This document shows, in pieces, positions 13,000 through 25,870 of a stretch of DNA of 64,000 nucleotides (positions are counted from its first letter, which is position 1; the number at the start of each line of letters is the position of its first letter). The notes beneath the pieces were generated by a model. It was not told the DNA's origin, searched no databases, and was given only the letters and a program-made list of their open reading frames with translations. The translations under genes were made by a program, and so were the position numbers. Origin of the DNA: Rhizophagus irregularis. Its lineage: Eukaryota; Glomeromycota; Glomeromycetes; Glomerales; Glomeraceae. The DNA lies in contig NC_089434.1 in assembly GCF_026210795.1 (NCBI RefSeq), positions 4,588,001-4,652,000 of the forward strand, given 5' to 3'.

Positions 13000-14190
13000 A
13001 AGGTAATGAAGTAAATTATATACGTTGAAAAATATTCTTGATTTAAAATATTTACTATTGCTATTATTAATTTAATTGGTTTATTTACTTTTCATAATAA
13101 TTATAAAATGTTATTAATAAGTATTTAATTTTTCATTTTAATATTATTGTTATATATATAATATTCTCCTAAAGTATTTACCCTTGGTTTTTGTAATTTT
13201 TTTTAATAAATTTATCCAATTTTTTTTTTTAAATGAAAGTATTCAATTATAGCTAAATTTTGTGTGATTGCAGATTATTTTAATATATCAAATATCAGAT
13301 ATATAACAATATAATAAATAAAATATAATCTATTTTCAATTTTGCCGAAGATTATACATATTTTAAGATGATAATACATCTATATATACTGTTAAAGATA
13401 TAAAGAATTGAATTGCTAAAAAAGGATTAAAGTTTTACCAGATTGGCATTTTCAATTTTTGGATTTTAATTTAATAGAACATTTATGAAATGAACTAAAA
13501 CAAAAAATATGAAAACATCATATCTGACCAAAGAATCTTAAAAAACTTGAAATGGCTTTACAAAGAGAGTAAGAAGAATTCCATTTGAAGCCTACATTAA
13601 TTTAATTAAAAGTATATACAGTATAAACAAATTAATACATATATTAAAAGCTATAATTGGTTTATAAAGTATTAAATATATAAATAAATAAATATATTTT
13701 TTTATTAAGTAGATACTTTTAGAAGAATGCTTTTATATAATTAATCCATTTATTTATATGTCTAATAATTATTGTACAAAGTTTATTATAATATTTGTAA
13801 TATAATAATTTAAATATAAATTTGTAAATAAACTTATTTATTAATAAAAATATCTTTTAAAACTTTTAAAAGTGAAACTGAAAATAATTCAATTCAGTTA
13901 TACTAGTAATTCAATAATTTTAAAACCAGTATAATATTTTAATATATTTCTAGAAGTATATTTAAATTTAAAAAAAAAAGTATATTTGATTTTTTTTTAT
14001 CAATTTTTTAATATATTTTAACTTTTTTTTTATTAAATTATAAAAGTTATTATTATATTTACTACTCTTAAAAATCCTTTAGGTCAATGTAAATAAATAA
14101 ATAAAATTATACTTTTTAAAATACAGATGCATTATTATATCTATAAAAAAAAGATTAAAAAAATTTAATTTCTTTTAATTTAAAAAATAA
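13000..14190. other. AT-rich non-coding DNA
   Basis: Long A/T runs and TAAATAAATA words; no ORF, splice-site chain or inverted repeat stands out. Confidence 0.5.
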
Positions 14191-14205
14191 ATTTGCATTT
14201 TTGAT

Positions 14206-14754
14206 AGGACCCAGAAATATATATACAGGGATAGGATACACAGATGCGTCACCATCATAGTGGAATTAGACGGAGTAAAGTTTTGATTTGCATACAATTT
14301 TAGAATTTTTTATCTATAGTTAGGTCATCAATATTGCGTATTTTTTATCAAAATTTTTATATGTAAAAAATTAGTTTGCGTATTTTTAATCTAAATTTGG
14401 CTAATCTTATATATATAATATATTTACTGTACATACTTATTTAATTAACCACATTGTAATATTTAGCATTAATTGAATGAAATTTCTAAGGATTAAAAAG
14501 TGAAATTTTAGAAAAATATTATTAAAAAAATGGTAAATTCTATTTTTTCACATCAGTATTTAGTTTATAAATAATATAAAAGTCATGATAAAATAATTAA
14601 TAACTTAATGTCTGAAATTTTATTTGCATATTTTTGCAGGATTTTCAATATCAGATGTCAATTATGCGTACTACTCATATAAAAAGTCTCTGCGTACAGC
14701 TCATAGTAAAAAATTTTTCGCCACCTGATCCCTATATATTTATTTTTGGGTTCT
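14206..14754. mobile_element. Second AGGACCC-ended element (8-bp TSD)
   Basis: 549 bp. The left end is AGGACCCAGAAATATATATA then CAGGGAT; the right end reverse-complemented is AGAACCCAAAAATAAATATA then TAGGGAT. The 8-bp word TTTTTGAT lies directly outside both ends (14198-14205 and 14755-14762). The ends and TSD length match the 1289-2653 element, though the interiors differ, so both were probably moved by the same or related hAT-like transposase. No internal ORF. Confidence 0.75.
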
Positions 14755-15129
14755 TTTTTGATTTCTAAAATATAATTATTCAATTACTAATTATTAGTAA
14801 TGCATTTTTCTATAATCATCAATCTTAATAAAAAGGCTAAATTATTTTACCTATATTTTTTATAATTAACTTTTTTTTTATTTTTTATATATTTTACTAA
14901 GTTTTCATACTATTTATTTAATAGAAAATATATGTGACAATTTTTTATATAATATATTTCAACTAAATTATAAAATCAGCAATTTTTATAAATATTATAT
15001 CCAATTATTAAATTAAGATATTTGCTTATTGCAAATATATTACTGATAAAAATCACTATAATCAAATTTAATATAAAGAATATCATACTAATTAGTATAT
15101 AAGATATTTTTTTTTATTAAAAAATAATA

Positions 15130-15563
15130 TAGTGTTCCAATCCGTCAATCCCCCATCCGTATCCGTCGTCGGATATCTGTCGTTTTCGGATATCCGTCAT
15201 TTCGGATATCCGTACATACGGATAGGACAGATCACGGATATCCGTGACGGATTGACGGATCCCATCCGAATTAAACGGATCATCCGGATAATCCGATTTT
15301 TACTACATAATTCTGGTCAAATCTGTAATGCTGGCCAGAATGATAAAAAAAATTTTTTTTCAACTTTGTGTTACACAAATGTTACACAACATAATTCGGG
15401 CTAGCACTATGAATTCGGCCCGATTTAAAATTCAACGGATATCCGAGGTTATCCTTCACGGATATCCGTCATGTCGGATATCCGTACATACGGATAAGAC
15501 GGATCACGGATATCCGAAAGTGGCGGATGACGGATGACGGATTATCCGCGGATTGTAACACTA
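15130..15563. mobile_element. hAT-like MITE packed with GGATATCC palindromes
   Basis: Ends TAGTGTTCCAATCCG and CGGATTGTAACACTA are inverted. AAATAATA lies outside both ends (an 8-bp TSD; the repeat can be read as up to 10 bp). The interior has at least eight copies of a GGATATCCG/GGATATCTG palindrome, near 15174, 15188, 15204, 15235, 15436, 15460, 15475 and 15508, in two clusters near the ends. The clusters share the longer words CGGATATCCGTACATACGGA and ATCACGGATATCCG. Open frames here are only translations of these repeats. Confidence 0.75.
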
Positions 15564-15735
15564 AAATAATATACAAAATAAATTTTACTTTTTCTGTTTT
15601 TACTTATTAGAATTTATGACTTTCTATATAAATGATAACTATCAATATCTTTAAAATTTTTATTTAGGAAAAACAAAGTTTAATAATATAGCTAAAAATA
15701 GTTATACTTAAAATTTATATATAAAAGTTTATGGC

Positions 15736-15996
15736 AATTTCTATTTGTACATGGGGTGTTTAAACACGGGTCATATTAGTAGATTAAAAACGGCATTCAA
15801 AACCTCCTTTAATGCCTTAAGTAAACTTGCAGAGCAGGTGAAAATACATATATTTATCTGTAATATAATAAGAATAAAAAGTAAAAGAGTATAATGTCGG
15901 TAGCATTCAATTTCAAATTAAAAAACAAAAAATTAGTCTATTAAAAATTATATTTATATGACCCGTGTACAAACACCCCGTGTAAACTTAGAAATT
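15736..15996. mobile_element. Inverted-repeat element (MITE-like)
   Basis: The arms pair for about 41 bp: the left contains GGGGTGTTTAAACACGGGTC, the right, reverse-complemented, GGGGTGTTTGTACACGGGTC, both followed by ATAT and preceded by AATTTCTA. The core at 15753-15979 is strongest. I could not define a target duplication. Total about 260 bp, no ORF. Confidence 0.6.
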
Positions 15997-15999
15997 TTC

Positions 16000-16779
16000 A
16001 AAGTTTATTAATAATTTAAATTTTTTTAAACAAGAAATCTTCTTGGCTTTATTTCTATTTATTGAAGAATAATTGAAACAATTAGATTTTAATAAATCTT
16101 TAATTACTATAATTCAAAACCTTAATTTTCCTTTAAATCATTTATCTAATATTTAAATCTGCTTATAATGCATAATCTTCATCTATATATTGTAATTTTA
16201 ATTCATCTTTAATTGAATATTTAAACTTGAATTTTGGAAAAAAAGTTTTGCATAATCATCTAAGTCAAATTGCTTATTTTAAGTGAAGAACTGAAGATAG
16301 AAAAAATTCGAGTCAAAATTCCCTTCAAATGCTTAATACTTTGTATATGCAATTATATTTATAGAGAAAGATGTTATATTTGACAGATTAATCTGGCGGA
16401 TCCCTGTGACAACAATTCACACGGTACATACATCTACGTGCATACGTGCATAGTTGTATCCGAATTATTGGCCAATAACAGAGCTTTTACGGAATATGCT
16501 AAATCTCAAGAATCTGGAACTAATGAATTTAAAAGACCATGATATAGATACATTCCCTGTTGAGACTGCGGATACGGACTAGGGAACGGTAACTGTTGGG
16601 AGTCCGGAGCGAAAAGCAAAATCTTAATTAAACTTAATTGAACACGGTAAATTTAATTGAAATATCAAAAAAAAGGATGTTTCGTCATTATAAAATTCAG
16701 TTTAAACAAAATTATCATTTATTTTCGTTATTTTTCGAATAAATAGGTTCTATTTTTATCATGCATAAACAAAGAGTAA
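16000..16779. other. AT-rich DNA with a short possible coding remnant
   Basis: The first 370 bp are AT-rich and featureless. Around 16420-16540 a frame reads about 34 sensible residues (containing SELLANNRAFTEYAKSQESG) and then stops; it may belong to the LINE that follows. Confidence 0.35.
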
Positions 16780-19700
16780 CGTATAACCAAAAGAACCAAT
16801 ACGAATGGATGCCATCGACTCACACAGTGAGCGGGCGGACAACGGGACATTTGTGAAACCGACACGAATAGTATTTAGTCCTTCGCTTCGCTCCGGACTA
16901 ATGAGATAGTCAATATCAAGATCCAAAAACATATCGATACAACATGGAACATCATAATGGAATACAAACATGGCAATTATTTATAAAGAACTTCCCGTGT
17001 AAACGTAACATATGCTTCAAAAATATAAAAAGCGATCGTTCACACAATAAAATTAGTAGATCTATGGTATAAGTGGTATCGACATTCAAATGCCGAATTA
17101 TTTAGCAATTAAGATCAAAAGGATCAATGATCTAGCCGCGTTAATAAATATAATAACGAATACAAAAATCATAAGTGGCACATAAGAGTTGGATGTACAT
17201 ATCTCCAGAATGGTTTATTAAGCTAAAAAGCAAAATTCGAGCTAGACAAAAATTGGAGTTACGTATTTTTGCGCGAGAGTAAGATAAAATTATCCAAGAC
17301 GCAATAAAAAAGCGATGCGCTGAAATTCAGACTAACCAAACCAAGTGGCTCAATAATGTATTAGACAAACGGAAACCTCCCATCATTATAGACAAAGCAC
17401 AATTGTTAATGAGAACGGTCCCACCATCATTACTCACCCTGATGAATTAGAGCGGACAGTTTCCCAATTCTATGCAAACCAATTAGAGCTCGTAATACAG
17501 ATATAGACAATTTGTCCGAATTTTGGCAATATATAAACCAAAGGATAAATATGCAAGAGTCATGGAGGCACTCAATGAGCTGATTACGTTCGAAGAATGG
17601 ATGCACACTTTACGTCAATTAAGTCTGGCTCTTTGGTAGGACCATCGGGAATTGATTACAAAATGATCAAGAAATTTCCAAATGAAGTGCACCTACTATT
17701 AATACAATTTTTTTAATTTTTTTAATTATTCTCTAAACAAGGCCTTTTACCTTCAAATTGGTAATACCGACCCCATTGCACCTTTGGATTGTTTTATGAA
17801 TGCGGTCACCAAGCTTTTAACCAACTGACTTAGTTCAATTATTTCATCCAATAATGTATTAAAAGAGCTGAACTTCTGCGGTTTAAAGGAAGAAGGCACC
17901 AGCGCACCACTATCCATCCTCACAATTATCATAGAAGATGCTAGAGAAATAAAAAAGAGCTCTGCGAAAAGCATACGATTCTGTGGCCTTAAGGGATTAA
18001 CATTTATTACGAAGAATAGATATACCGCACAATATCATTAAATGGATTATTAATCTTTTCCTACATCGGAAATTGAGCGCCCTCACTTACTACGGTACCG
18101 TCCTCAATTTGCTGCTAAGGACAGCATAGATTAGGGAGACGCCATTTCTCCGAAGATCTTTTGCTCGAGGTATAATATATCAGTTCGATGGCCTCATGAT
18201 GTTACCGACAAGACTACTTGGGAATCATTCTCAGAATTTGTCCCTACGTTAGCTTATATGAACGACACGTGCTTCATAGACTCATCTAAAGAAAGAATAC
18301 AAAACAATATAGATCTAGCTAATGAATTTTATAAATTGCACGATATCCACATCAACGGCTCGAAGTCAGAACTGATTGTCTTGAACCCTAGTAATATTAC
18401 AGAGGAACAGTACGTTGAAATGGGCCGGGAAAAAATAAAATCAAAGCCACAAACTCCAAGATCAGATATTTGGGACATGGATATCGCCCAAACATAGACA
18501 TCAGCATTTAGCTTATGTCTCAAAACGATGGCATAAAGTGGAATAGCTTTGATCAGGTTGAGATCCGCACAATTGAAATCTCTCATTACATTGATATCAG
18601 AAATCACCAAGAACGTCAGATCATTCAAAGTGCGACAATAAACTATTGAGTAGGGAAAGTACGATCACGCACTACGAATGGAATTTTGACGTATACACCT
18701 ATGAATTTATCGCGGTGTTAATCACACAATCGTAGCCTCATAGAAATAATTATCTGGCCACATGTAGATTGGATCAAACCAGGTTACTTCCTATAATCAA
18801 ATCATTTGAGGGCAAAATATTAGTACATAACTGCTCTTTAATCTTACCAATAGGGAGTCAAACAACGTTAACGCCATTACATCAAGAATTAAGCATAGCT
18901 CCAATCACAACAAAAGTAGTGAAGTTAGTAACAGTATTTTCACCAATAATAAAATGAGCAACAATAGGGGTGCTGTCAGATATTACCTAATATTTTAGGG
19001 GGTAAGTTCTTATATTAAAGTGATATTAGGTATTATCTGACAGTGCCCTAAACGTAAATGGATACAGAAACAATAGAAGACACAAAATATGATGTCAGTC
19101 GTTATTGCCACGATGCAGCGGACGTATGTGTATGGATAGAGAGGTGGATTGATAACCAAGAACTGAAACATGAGCTTATAACAGTCACTCAATTAACTGA
19201 AACACAAATCGGCAGTAACATTCTATACCGATGGATGACACTCTTCAGTCTGGCCCTTACCATTTACACAGATAGTCAAGCTGCAATTCACTCCATTAAT
19301 CGGATTCAATATATGTCTACGAGAAAGTGGTTAAAAAGAAATAATGTATTGATATTAATTAAAGTAGCATTGTTACTTAGAAAAAAAAAGATAGATCTTA
19401 AATTTGTTAAAAACAAGTGGATGTTTTAGCTAAAGAAGTAGTGACATTTTAATAATAGTTTTAACTATAGTTACCTTAATATGCGTTACTTTCCTCATTT
19501 TCAAAGATTTCCAATTGAACAGAAATTTAGAAATTCGGGAAACCCATTTTTCAGACTCACGTCGCGGCAGAACATTCATTACTTTTCGTTAACGACAGCA
19601 TGGGACAGACATGGACAACATTGATTGGGATATTACATGGTCGATTTTCAAACAAATCAAAGGCTTTAAATGTGACCCAATGGCGCTTTTTATTCATTAC

Positions 19701-20340
19701 TAAATTATTTTATAGCCTTCTCCTGACTGCAAATATACTTAAACGCAGAAACAATAATCTTTACACAGACCTAAAGTGTCCGTCATACCAAGAGTATATA
19801 TTATTGAAGTCTCACAACACCTTATGGATTGTCATTCATACTCGGGTCAGAGACAGGAATTACACCGACGATTACACAATTTGGTTATTAAGTTATCACA
19901 ACAGCATTTGGACTCTGCTAATTTATCAGAATCTGCAATAAAGACATTCGTTGACAAATTAACTGGCTATCAAGCTTCTTCTGATGAATTTAAAGCCCTC
20001 TACACACAAATGGTTACATTGAGGATCCCGCATAACATCTCTAAAATGACGGCGTTTTTTACTCAATTGTCTATTTCTTTATTACCAGTTCCAAGGAACT
20101 AATTTGGATCCCAAATGCGCCGCTATGATTAATTAAAGATCGAAAGATAAACGTCCTGATAAAACACTCATTTATAGTGATAGTGAAGAACCGTCTCCGT
20201 TAACAACACGACCGCACACAGAGCTAAAAGTCTCCAACAGTATAATTAGAAGAGAACGAATTGTAGCTGCCTTTCCCAAATTATGGAAGCAATTAGAACT
20301 ATACATAACGAAAAATTTTATATGTGAGATGGGCGTTTAG
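16780..20340 (+). mobile_element. Decayed LINE (non-LTR retrotransposon): endonuclease, RT, RNase H
   Basis: A succession of plus-strand frame pieces follows the order of a LINE ORF2. An endonuclease tail is suggested near 16790-16960. Connector residues (IKIKRINDLAALINIITN, 17110-17160; QDAIKKRCAEIQTNQTKWLN, about 17310) come next, then DELERTVSQFYANQ (17440-17490). RT entry follows with GPSGIDYKMIKKFP (17640-17685), finger/palm pieces at 17750-18250, and IDSSKERIQNNIDLANEFYK then HINGSKSELIVLNP (18275-18390). An RNase H-like piece with IYTDSQAAIHSINRIQ lies at 19260-19310, and a C-terminal segment with HGRFSNKSKALNVTQWRF at 19640-19700, ending in PSYQEYI. Dozens of stops and frame changes make it dead. 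A small DNA element is nested inside (18967-19048). Confidence 0.75.
18967..19048. mobile_element. 82-bp MITE nested in the LINE (TA TSD)
   Basis: Arms GGGGTGCTGTCAGATATTAC and, reverse-complemented from the right, GGGCACTGTCAGATAATACC continue pairing to CTAATAT. TA flanks both sides (18965-18966, 19049-19050). The arms leave a loop of about 25 bp. It lies between the RT and RNase H portions of the LINE. Confidence 0.65.
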
Positions 20341-20739
20341 ATCCAAAGACTCGTTACAAATTGGCCATTTCGGTATGATTAATCATTAGCATAATGGGAA
20401 AAATTCTTGATTATGAGGATTGTAAGGACTATTAATTTGGGTTATTACAGGATTATAGTTTGGTTTGAGAATTTAATTGCCGATCCGCATGTGATGGATA
20501 GAGCAAATTTGAAATCCAATTTTTAATCAAATTAAAATTTTTGTTGAAAAAAATCTTGAGATTATATCTTTTTTTATTCAAGTATTTTAATATTAATATG
20601 ATACTATAAAAAAAATTTTACAAAAAATTCCTAAACATTACCAATTAGTCAAAATTTGCCTAAATTTGCGCCACTTTTTTTTGCTTTATAAAAAGTACCG
20701 GCTAGAAGCTTTTACATGCCAAGATTCAATTACTCACAA

Positions 20740-21381
20740 TCACGTGTTTTTATTCATTAAGTATTGACCAACCACATAAACTTTTTTTCCTGAAGCGAAG
20801 CACTCCTCTCGTTCTTAAAGATAGTTGAATTCATACAGTCAACTCTATAAATGTACCACTTATAACTTATAAGTGCATTCCCTTCCTAATGCACACTTTA
20901 GTTCAATCCCAAGTTTATATGACCTCTAATTATTTATTCTCTCTCCTTTGTAATTGCACGCTTTTTCTGGTTCCAAGGGGGGGGGGTGCATTTATAGAGA
21001 GTTAACTGTACTTCGCTTTTCAATAGGATATCTGCTACAATAGAAAAACCCGTTGTTAATAAAAAATAACGTTGAAGGAGCCATGGAACAAAGTACAAGA
21101 AGCTTTAATGTAGTAAAAGAGGAGGTCGTGATATCGGTACATTCACCTTCCAGAAGATAACGATATAACTATAACAAATAAAGCAACGCTTCATTCTCCC
21201 GTAAATGTTCATCGACCTAAGATTTGAGCACAGGTATATCGTAGCTTTATTTTTTTTTGTTCTTCAAATAAAGATGTGATTATGTTAAGTATCGGTTAAT
21301 TTATACTGTTTTTAATATTGTCTTTAAAAGATATGACAAGAGTTATGTGAGACATTAGCTTATTTTAGAGCGTATCAGAGT
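20740..21381 (+). repeat. Dispersed repeat R1, copy 1 (forward)
   Basis: About 640 bp, repeated in reverse orientation at 28276-28870 and, with internal deletions, at 32802-33270. Shared words include GTTGAAGGAGCCATGGAACA, CAAGAAGCTTTAATGTAGTA, AGGAGGTCGTGATATCGGTA and TTAGAGCGTATCAG. Copy 1 contains a complete pogo-like MITE (20836-21008). No clear ORF; the origin (solo LTR, transposon end or segmental duplicate) is unresolved. Confidence 0.75.
20836..21008. mobile_element. pogo-like MITE (TA TSD)
   Basis: Begins CAGTCAACTCTATAAATGTA and ends TTTATAGAGAGTTAACTG, with TA on both sides (20834-20835, 21009-21010). It contains the family words TTTATATGACCTCTAATTAT and GGTTCCAAGGGG. The CAGT-type ends and TA duplication fit Tc1/mariner, pogo group. 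Confidence 0.7.
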
Positions 21382-22110
21382 GGGGTATACCATAAAGATA
21401 ATGCAGTATACGCGTACTTCGTTGATGGGTTTGGAGCAAAGAGAGATGTCTGTAACGGGCGCGTAGGGCGCGTAATAATATGATCACATGGGTAGATTTT
21501 TTTAAATTTTATGATTTGTTTAAGTAAAATATTGATATATGTAAATCGTTGGTTTTGGTTGATTTTACAGGGCGGAAAGAGTTATAAATAGAATGACAAG
21601 TATGACCTACTGATAATTCGGTCAAATCCTTGTTGAATAATTATGTCAACAAACAGCCGTCAGCAATAACAATAATTATCAGTGATAAATGTTCAATTTC
21701 CAGGGTCAAGGTTCCTGCGCGATATTGCGTACTTGGGTAAGTCTTATTAAGTATTTTATATAAGAATACATATTAATACAATCGAACTAAACACTTTATT
21801 TTATGTTATTTATGATAGAATGTATTTAATCACTGAAAATTATGAAATTATGATTTCAAATACCTCTCGATCGGCTCTCATCCCTGGCTTCTGCCTATTA
21901 CGTATTTGTAGGTATTTTTGCGGGACTAACCAAGGCAATGCATCTAGCGCATTGCACCGAAGAGGATTGGCCCTATCTCCCATTATCATTAAGCTGGACC
22001 CTACCAGCGGTCTATAAAAGGGTCTTTGGGGGAGAATGGTTAACATTATCTAATTACAGGCGGAACTTGAAGACGGTGAAATTTATCCATATTTTCTAAA
22101 TTTTTTCCAG

Positions 22111-22329
22111 ATATGGAATCCTGTTGAAAGGAGTTGGGAAATCGCCACAAGACCTTCAAAATTTTTAATTCCTGGATTTATTTCGGAGGAAATTCTATCA
22201 AGACCGCTCCCGTTTAATATTATTCCTTCTCCTCCGATTAGATATAGTGATCTGCTGTTTAAGATGCTACAAATGTTGGTCGATATTATTGCTGAGAAGT
22301 CACCTAACTGCTTAAGATCATACTCCTAA
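22111..22329 (+). CDS. Possible exon of an unrecognised or broken gene
   Basis: After a TTTTTTCCAG acceptor-like site, 72 codons stay open to TAA at 22327 and read as ordinary protein (WNPVERSWEIATRP, GFISEEILSRPLPFNIIPSP). An open frame at 21820-22017 just upstream and a GCGGAACTTGAAGACG block between AG and GT signals near 22059-22075 could be earlier exons. I recognise no family, and the next 3 kb is degenerate, so this may be a remnant. Confidence 0.3.
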   Translation: MWNPVERSWEIATRPSKFLIPGFISEEILSRPLPFNIIPSPPIRYSDLLFKMLQMLVDIIAEKSPNCLRSYS

Positions 22330-22439
22330 TTCAATTAAAAGTAGGTACGTTTCTTTATTTTTCAAAGATTTTTTAACCTTCTTTTTTCTTTATAAACAAG
22401 GTTGAAAAAATTTTTAAGTAAATAAGAATCAAAATGATG

Positions 22440-25400
22440 AAAAATTATTTTATATTTATTATATTAAGTCAGCTAATGAATAGAGAGGAGACACCACTAC
22501 GAAATCCAAAGTGGAAAATTCTCGCGTGTACTATATCAAGACACGGTACCAAATTTCAGAACAAACTATCAGCCTTTTCATATCGGCATTGGATCGAAAA
22601 CGATGCCATCTAGTCTATACCTTTGGTATACTGAACGATCATTAGATCCTACTACTTGCGCTTTAAAATACGCGGGTTACCGTACCGCAGTTAGTGAAAT
22701 CCATGAACGTATTGAACGTATTTGATCGAAATACTATCGAAACACACCCGGATGTCGCAAAAACGATGCTATCTATTCACATCAATAAGACCCTATAGAT
22801 ATACTGTAACAACTTCACTTGATTATATATTACAAATAAAGAATTCTTAATTATAATAATTAATTCTAATTCGCCGGGATCCAGACGAAGAACTCGTTGA
22901 TTAGAATGCTCTAAAGCTTCTACTTCACAAGAAACTTCTGCTTCAAAATTTACTTTATATCGCTCTCAATTATTACGGCTTAATCGAAAAAAAAACACCA
23001 AATTTAAAAATGAATCAATGTTAATGACTAAGGAAAGAACACAAGCGCTCTAATACAACAAGTTTTACTTTATGATTTTCTTCACAGAGATGTTGTTCTT
23101 CAATTATTGAACCATCTAGAGAACAAACTCCAATAATCCCTATCAACACTTTAAACCAAACATCCGTACGTAAAACATGCAGGAAATAGCCCATTATATA
23201 GGGAACTTTTCCAAAGATCCAAAACTAGCAGAACTTCTCAAACATTTACGAGAAACGGCGATGAGATGAAAGTAAATGGTGATGAACTCCTGGCATTCGA
23301 GAAAAACTACAGAAATAACACCAAAAGCAATAACCGAAAAGCTTTTAAACAAAGATTGGTGATGATGGTGATTTTGAGAAGAATAATCAAAGTCACTTTA
23401 CCTCCCAAGAAAACGAAACGTGAACAAAAGATAGTATTATATAATCTTCTAATAATCGTGCGATTAAATCTTCTCGATGACGAAAATATTACTTCTAATT
23501 AAGTTCAAGATAAATCGGCAGGGATCAGTACAATTTCTATAAAAGCTGAAGAAATTAATCGAAAGAAATATCTTAAAATACAGAAACGTGCTTTCAATCG
23601 AATCTTTTACGCAACCTCCTTCACCACAGTCATCGACTAATAGCAAAATGAACTTGAACATGTCAAGATTCCTTCCACTGAATCAAAATATAGAATGAGA
23701 ATTTGCGATATTTGCGATGCACCACCAGAAAATTAGAAATCAATCATTCGGAAACTAAAAATGATTTACAGAGTAGATCCAGTATTTCTCATGTCGATGT
23801 TTCAACAGAAAATAATTTGAGTTTTCATAACCGCACATTTCAACTAAGGGTCATGGTGTCCTTCTAACATTCCCTATGAGGCCATTGGCATGTACGCAGT
23901 CCTGTCCTTGAGGTCACTACTAAAACTATTTCCGATTATGGCGGATATAGAAAAAGTTCTTATCAAGAGAAAGTTTCCAAATCATCTCCTGAGATCTCCC
24001 ATGTCTACACACCACCTGAAGAAAATCCAAAAGAGTTATTGCGAAGAAATGATTCATCAATGTCATTCTCAACATCATCACCATTTGATGATGGTTCGTC
24101 CAGCACAGATCCATTCCCACAGAATCGTGCCGATGAAACTAAAACAAACACGACATCTAAAAAAAAAGCAAAGAAATCAAAAGCTAAACGAAAACATCAA
24201 ACAAATTCAAAAAATTCAGAGCCACGAAAGATCTTGTTATAATTCCTGTAGTTGTCATACCAACTCTCTTTCTATGAAATTCTCTGATTTTGATAAATAA
24301 TATTGCACAGTTAAATCTTTATTTGGATATACTTGAACGAGCGCTATTGTAAGAAATGTAAAGGTGATTTGGTTGAGGCAAGAACGAGAAACGCGCATGA
24401 AACTGAAGACTTTCTGCTGGCGATCTATTTATGGAATCTGTAGAAATTAAAAGATATCATCAACATCATAAGCGCCGTATTACTTTACAAATTTTTAAAT
24501 TTTTAAAACTTCGTATGTTGTGATCAAACAGGATTCAAGACCAAGGAAATTTTCTTCATGTTAATACAAAAAATCTCAATCCAAAATTTCTAAATCCAAA
24601 GCTTCTATTACTGCAGTCGCTTGTTGCTCAATTATGAACAGAAATATGGTAATCAAAATTTCGATATGAAAAGCAAGTGGGATAGAAAAGGGTTTAAATA
24701 TAAGAGTAGAGAATGGATAGCTGCAATGTTAATTGTGGAATCTTGGAATCGGAAAGACATCATCTGTTCATCTTATTAAAATTTATTGTTAAAAGGAAAC
24801 CAATTCTCCCCTCTGGAAATAGATCCATGAGGAGATTTTGGTTTTCTTTTTGTCTATTCTAATTGTAGTTTATTGTAGTGGGAGAGCGGTACTTTCTTTA
24901 ACAATTGCAAATACTCAAGGATGCAAAGTGGTTCTTAATTCCGGTGGCATGGCATTCGAAATAAAAAAGAGTCCGTTATCAAAGTAGCAACAAAAAAATA
25001 CATCGATTATTGTTTTTTCAGCCACTCAATGATAAAGCTTTGAGTAAAGAGCATGTAAATGAAGTACGGGAAAGAAACACTTATCTTAATGGGTAAAATT
25101 AATGATATGCTTTACTGGTGATAGGAGTAGTATCGCCGAACTAATTAAATTGATAAGTATCTTCACTCAATGCTCAAAAACTCAAATCGTCAAGGCTGAC
25201 GATTGCAACGAGAGAGAATTTACAATTCGACCAACGGATGTGGACGAATTTATTCGAGAAGATAATACTGATTTTTAACTTGCTATCCGCATGGAAAGTT
25301 TACCATGATAGTATTGATATGATGAAACAAAGTCATTAAATAAAAAGATACTTTAAAGAACATGCATCTCCAAAAGCAAGAGTAAACATAAAGAAATTGA

Positions 25401-25870
25401 TAATTAATCATTATAACTTGCCTTATACAACAGGGTATGGCCATACCTTCCACATCAGGTGCTGGTGCTCTTAATGCATAATTTGGTGTAAAGAAGTTGA
25501 TATTTGATGCCTTAACTAAGACTTTACGAAAAAACATTTACATTAAGAAACTGGCAAAGAATTATCGTAAACCAATGAAACTTGTATTAAAAAGAAATAC
25601 CTTGATTCAATCAAACATTTTTTGGCTAATAATGAAAACGTATTAAAGTTTACAAATAGTAACGTCATCAATCAAATATATGAATTATATGTGAATGGTC
25701 AAATTGTATTTAAAGATTCTATTACAATAACTTATTGAGATAAGGAAATATTGCTGGAATAATACCCATAATGGCATCTAATCTTGCGAGTTTAAATAAA
25801 AAGTTCGCTGAACATTTTCCATTTATATGAACGACAGTTGTTCAAAAAACATTCATACTGTAAATGTATG
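22440..25870 (+). pseudogene. Degenerate coding remnants, unidentified; partly duplicated at 62.8 kb
   Basis: Plus-strand frame pieces read as protein but are riddled with stops: ETPLRNPKWKILACTISRHG (22490-22550), SQETSASKFTLYRSQLLRLN (22925-22985), FSKDPKLAELLKHLRETAM (23210-23265), and a Ser/Lys-rich open stretch at 23880-24242 with YTPPEENPKELLRRNDSS then NTTSKKKAKKSKAKRK. Further pieces are NTQGCKVVLNSGGMAFEIKK (24910-24970) and VKADDCNEREFTIRPTDVDE (25190-25250). The 22835-23466 part recurs at 62785-63215. I cannot name the family; a decayed transposon or low-complexity host protein are both possible. Confidence 0.4.

Noticed and set aside
15132-15537. Two overlapping ORFs rich in Ile/Arg/Ser
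   Set aside because: They translate the GGATATCC-repeat MITE; no protein-like conservation.
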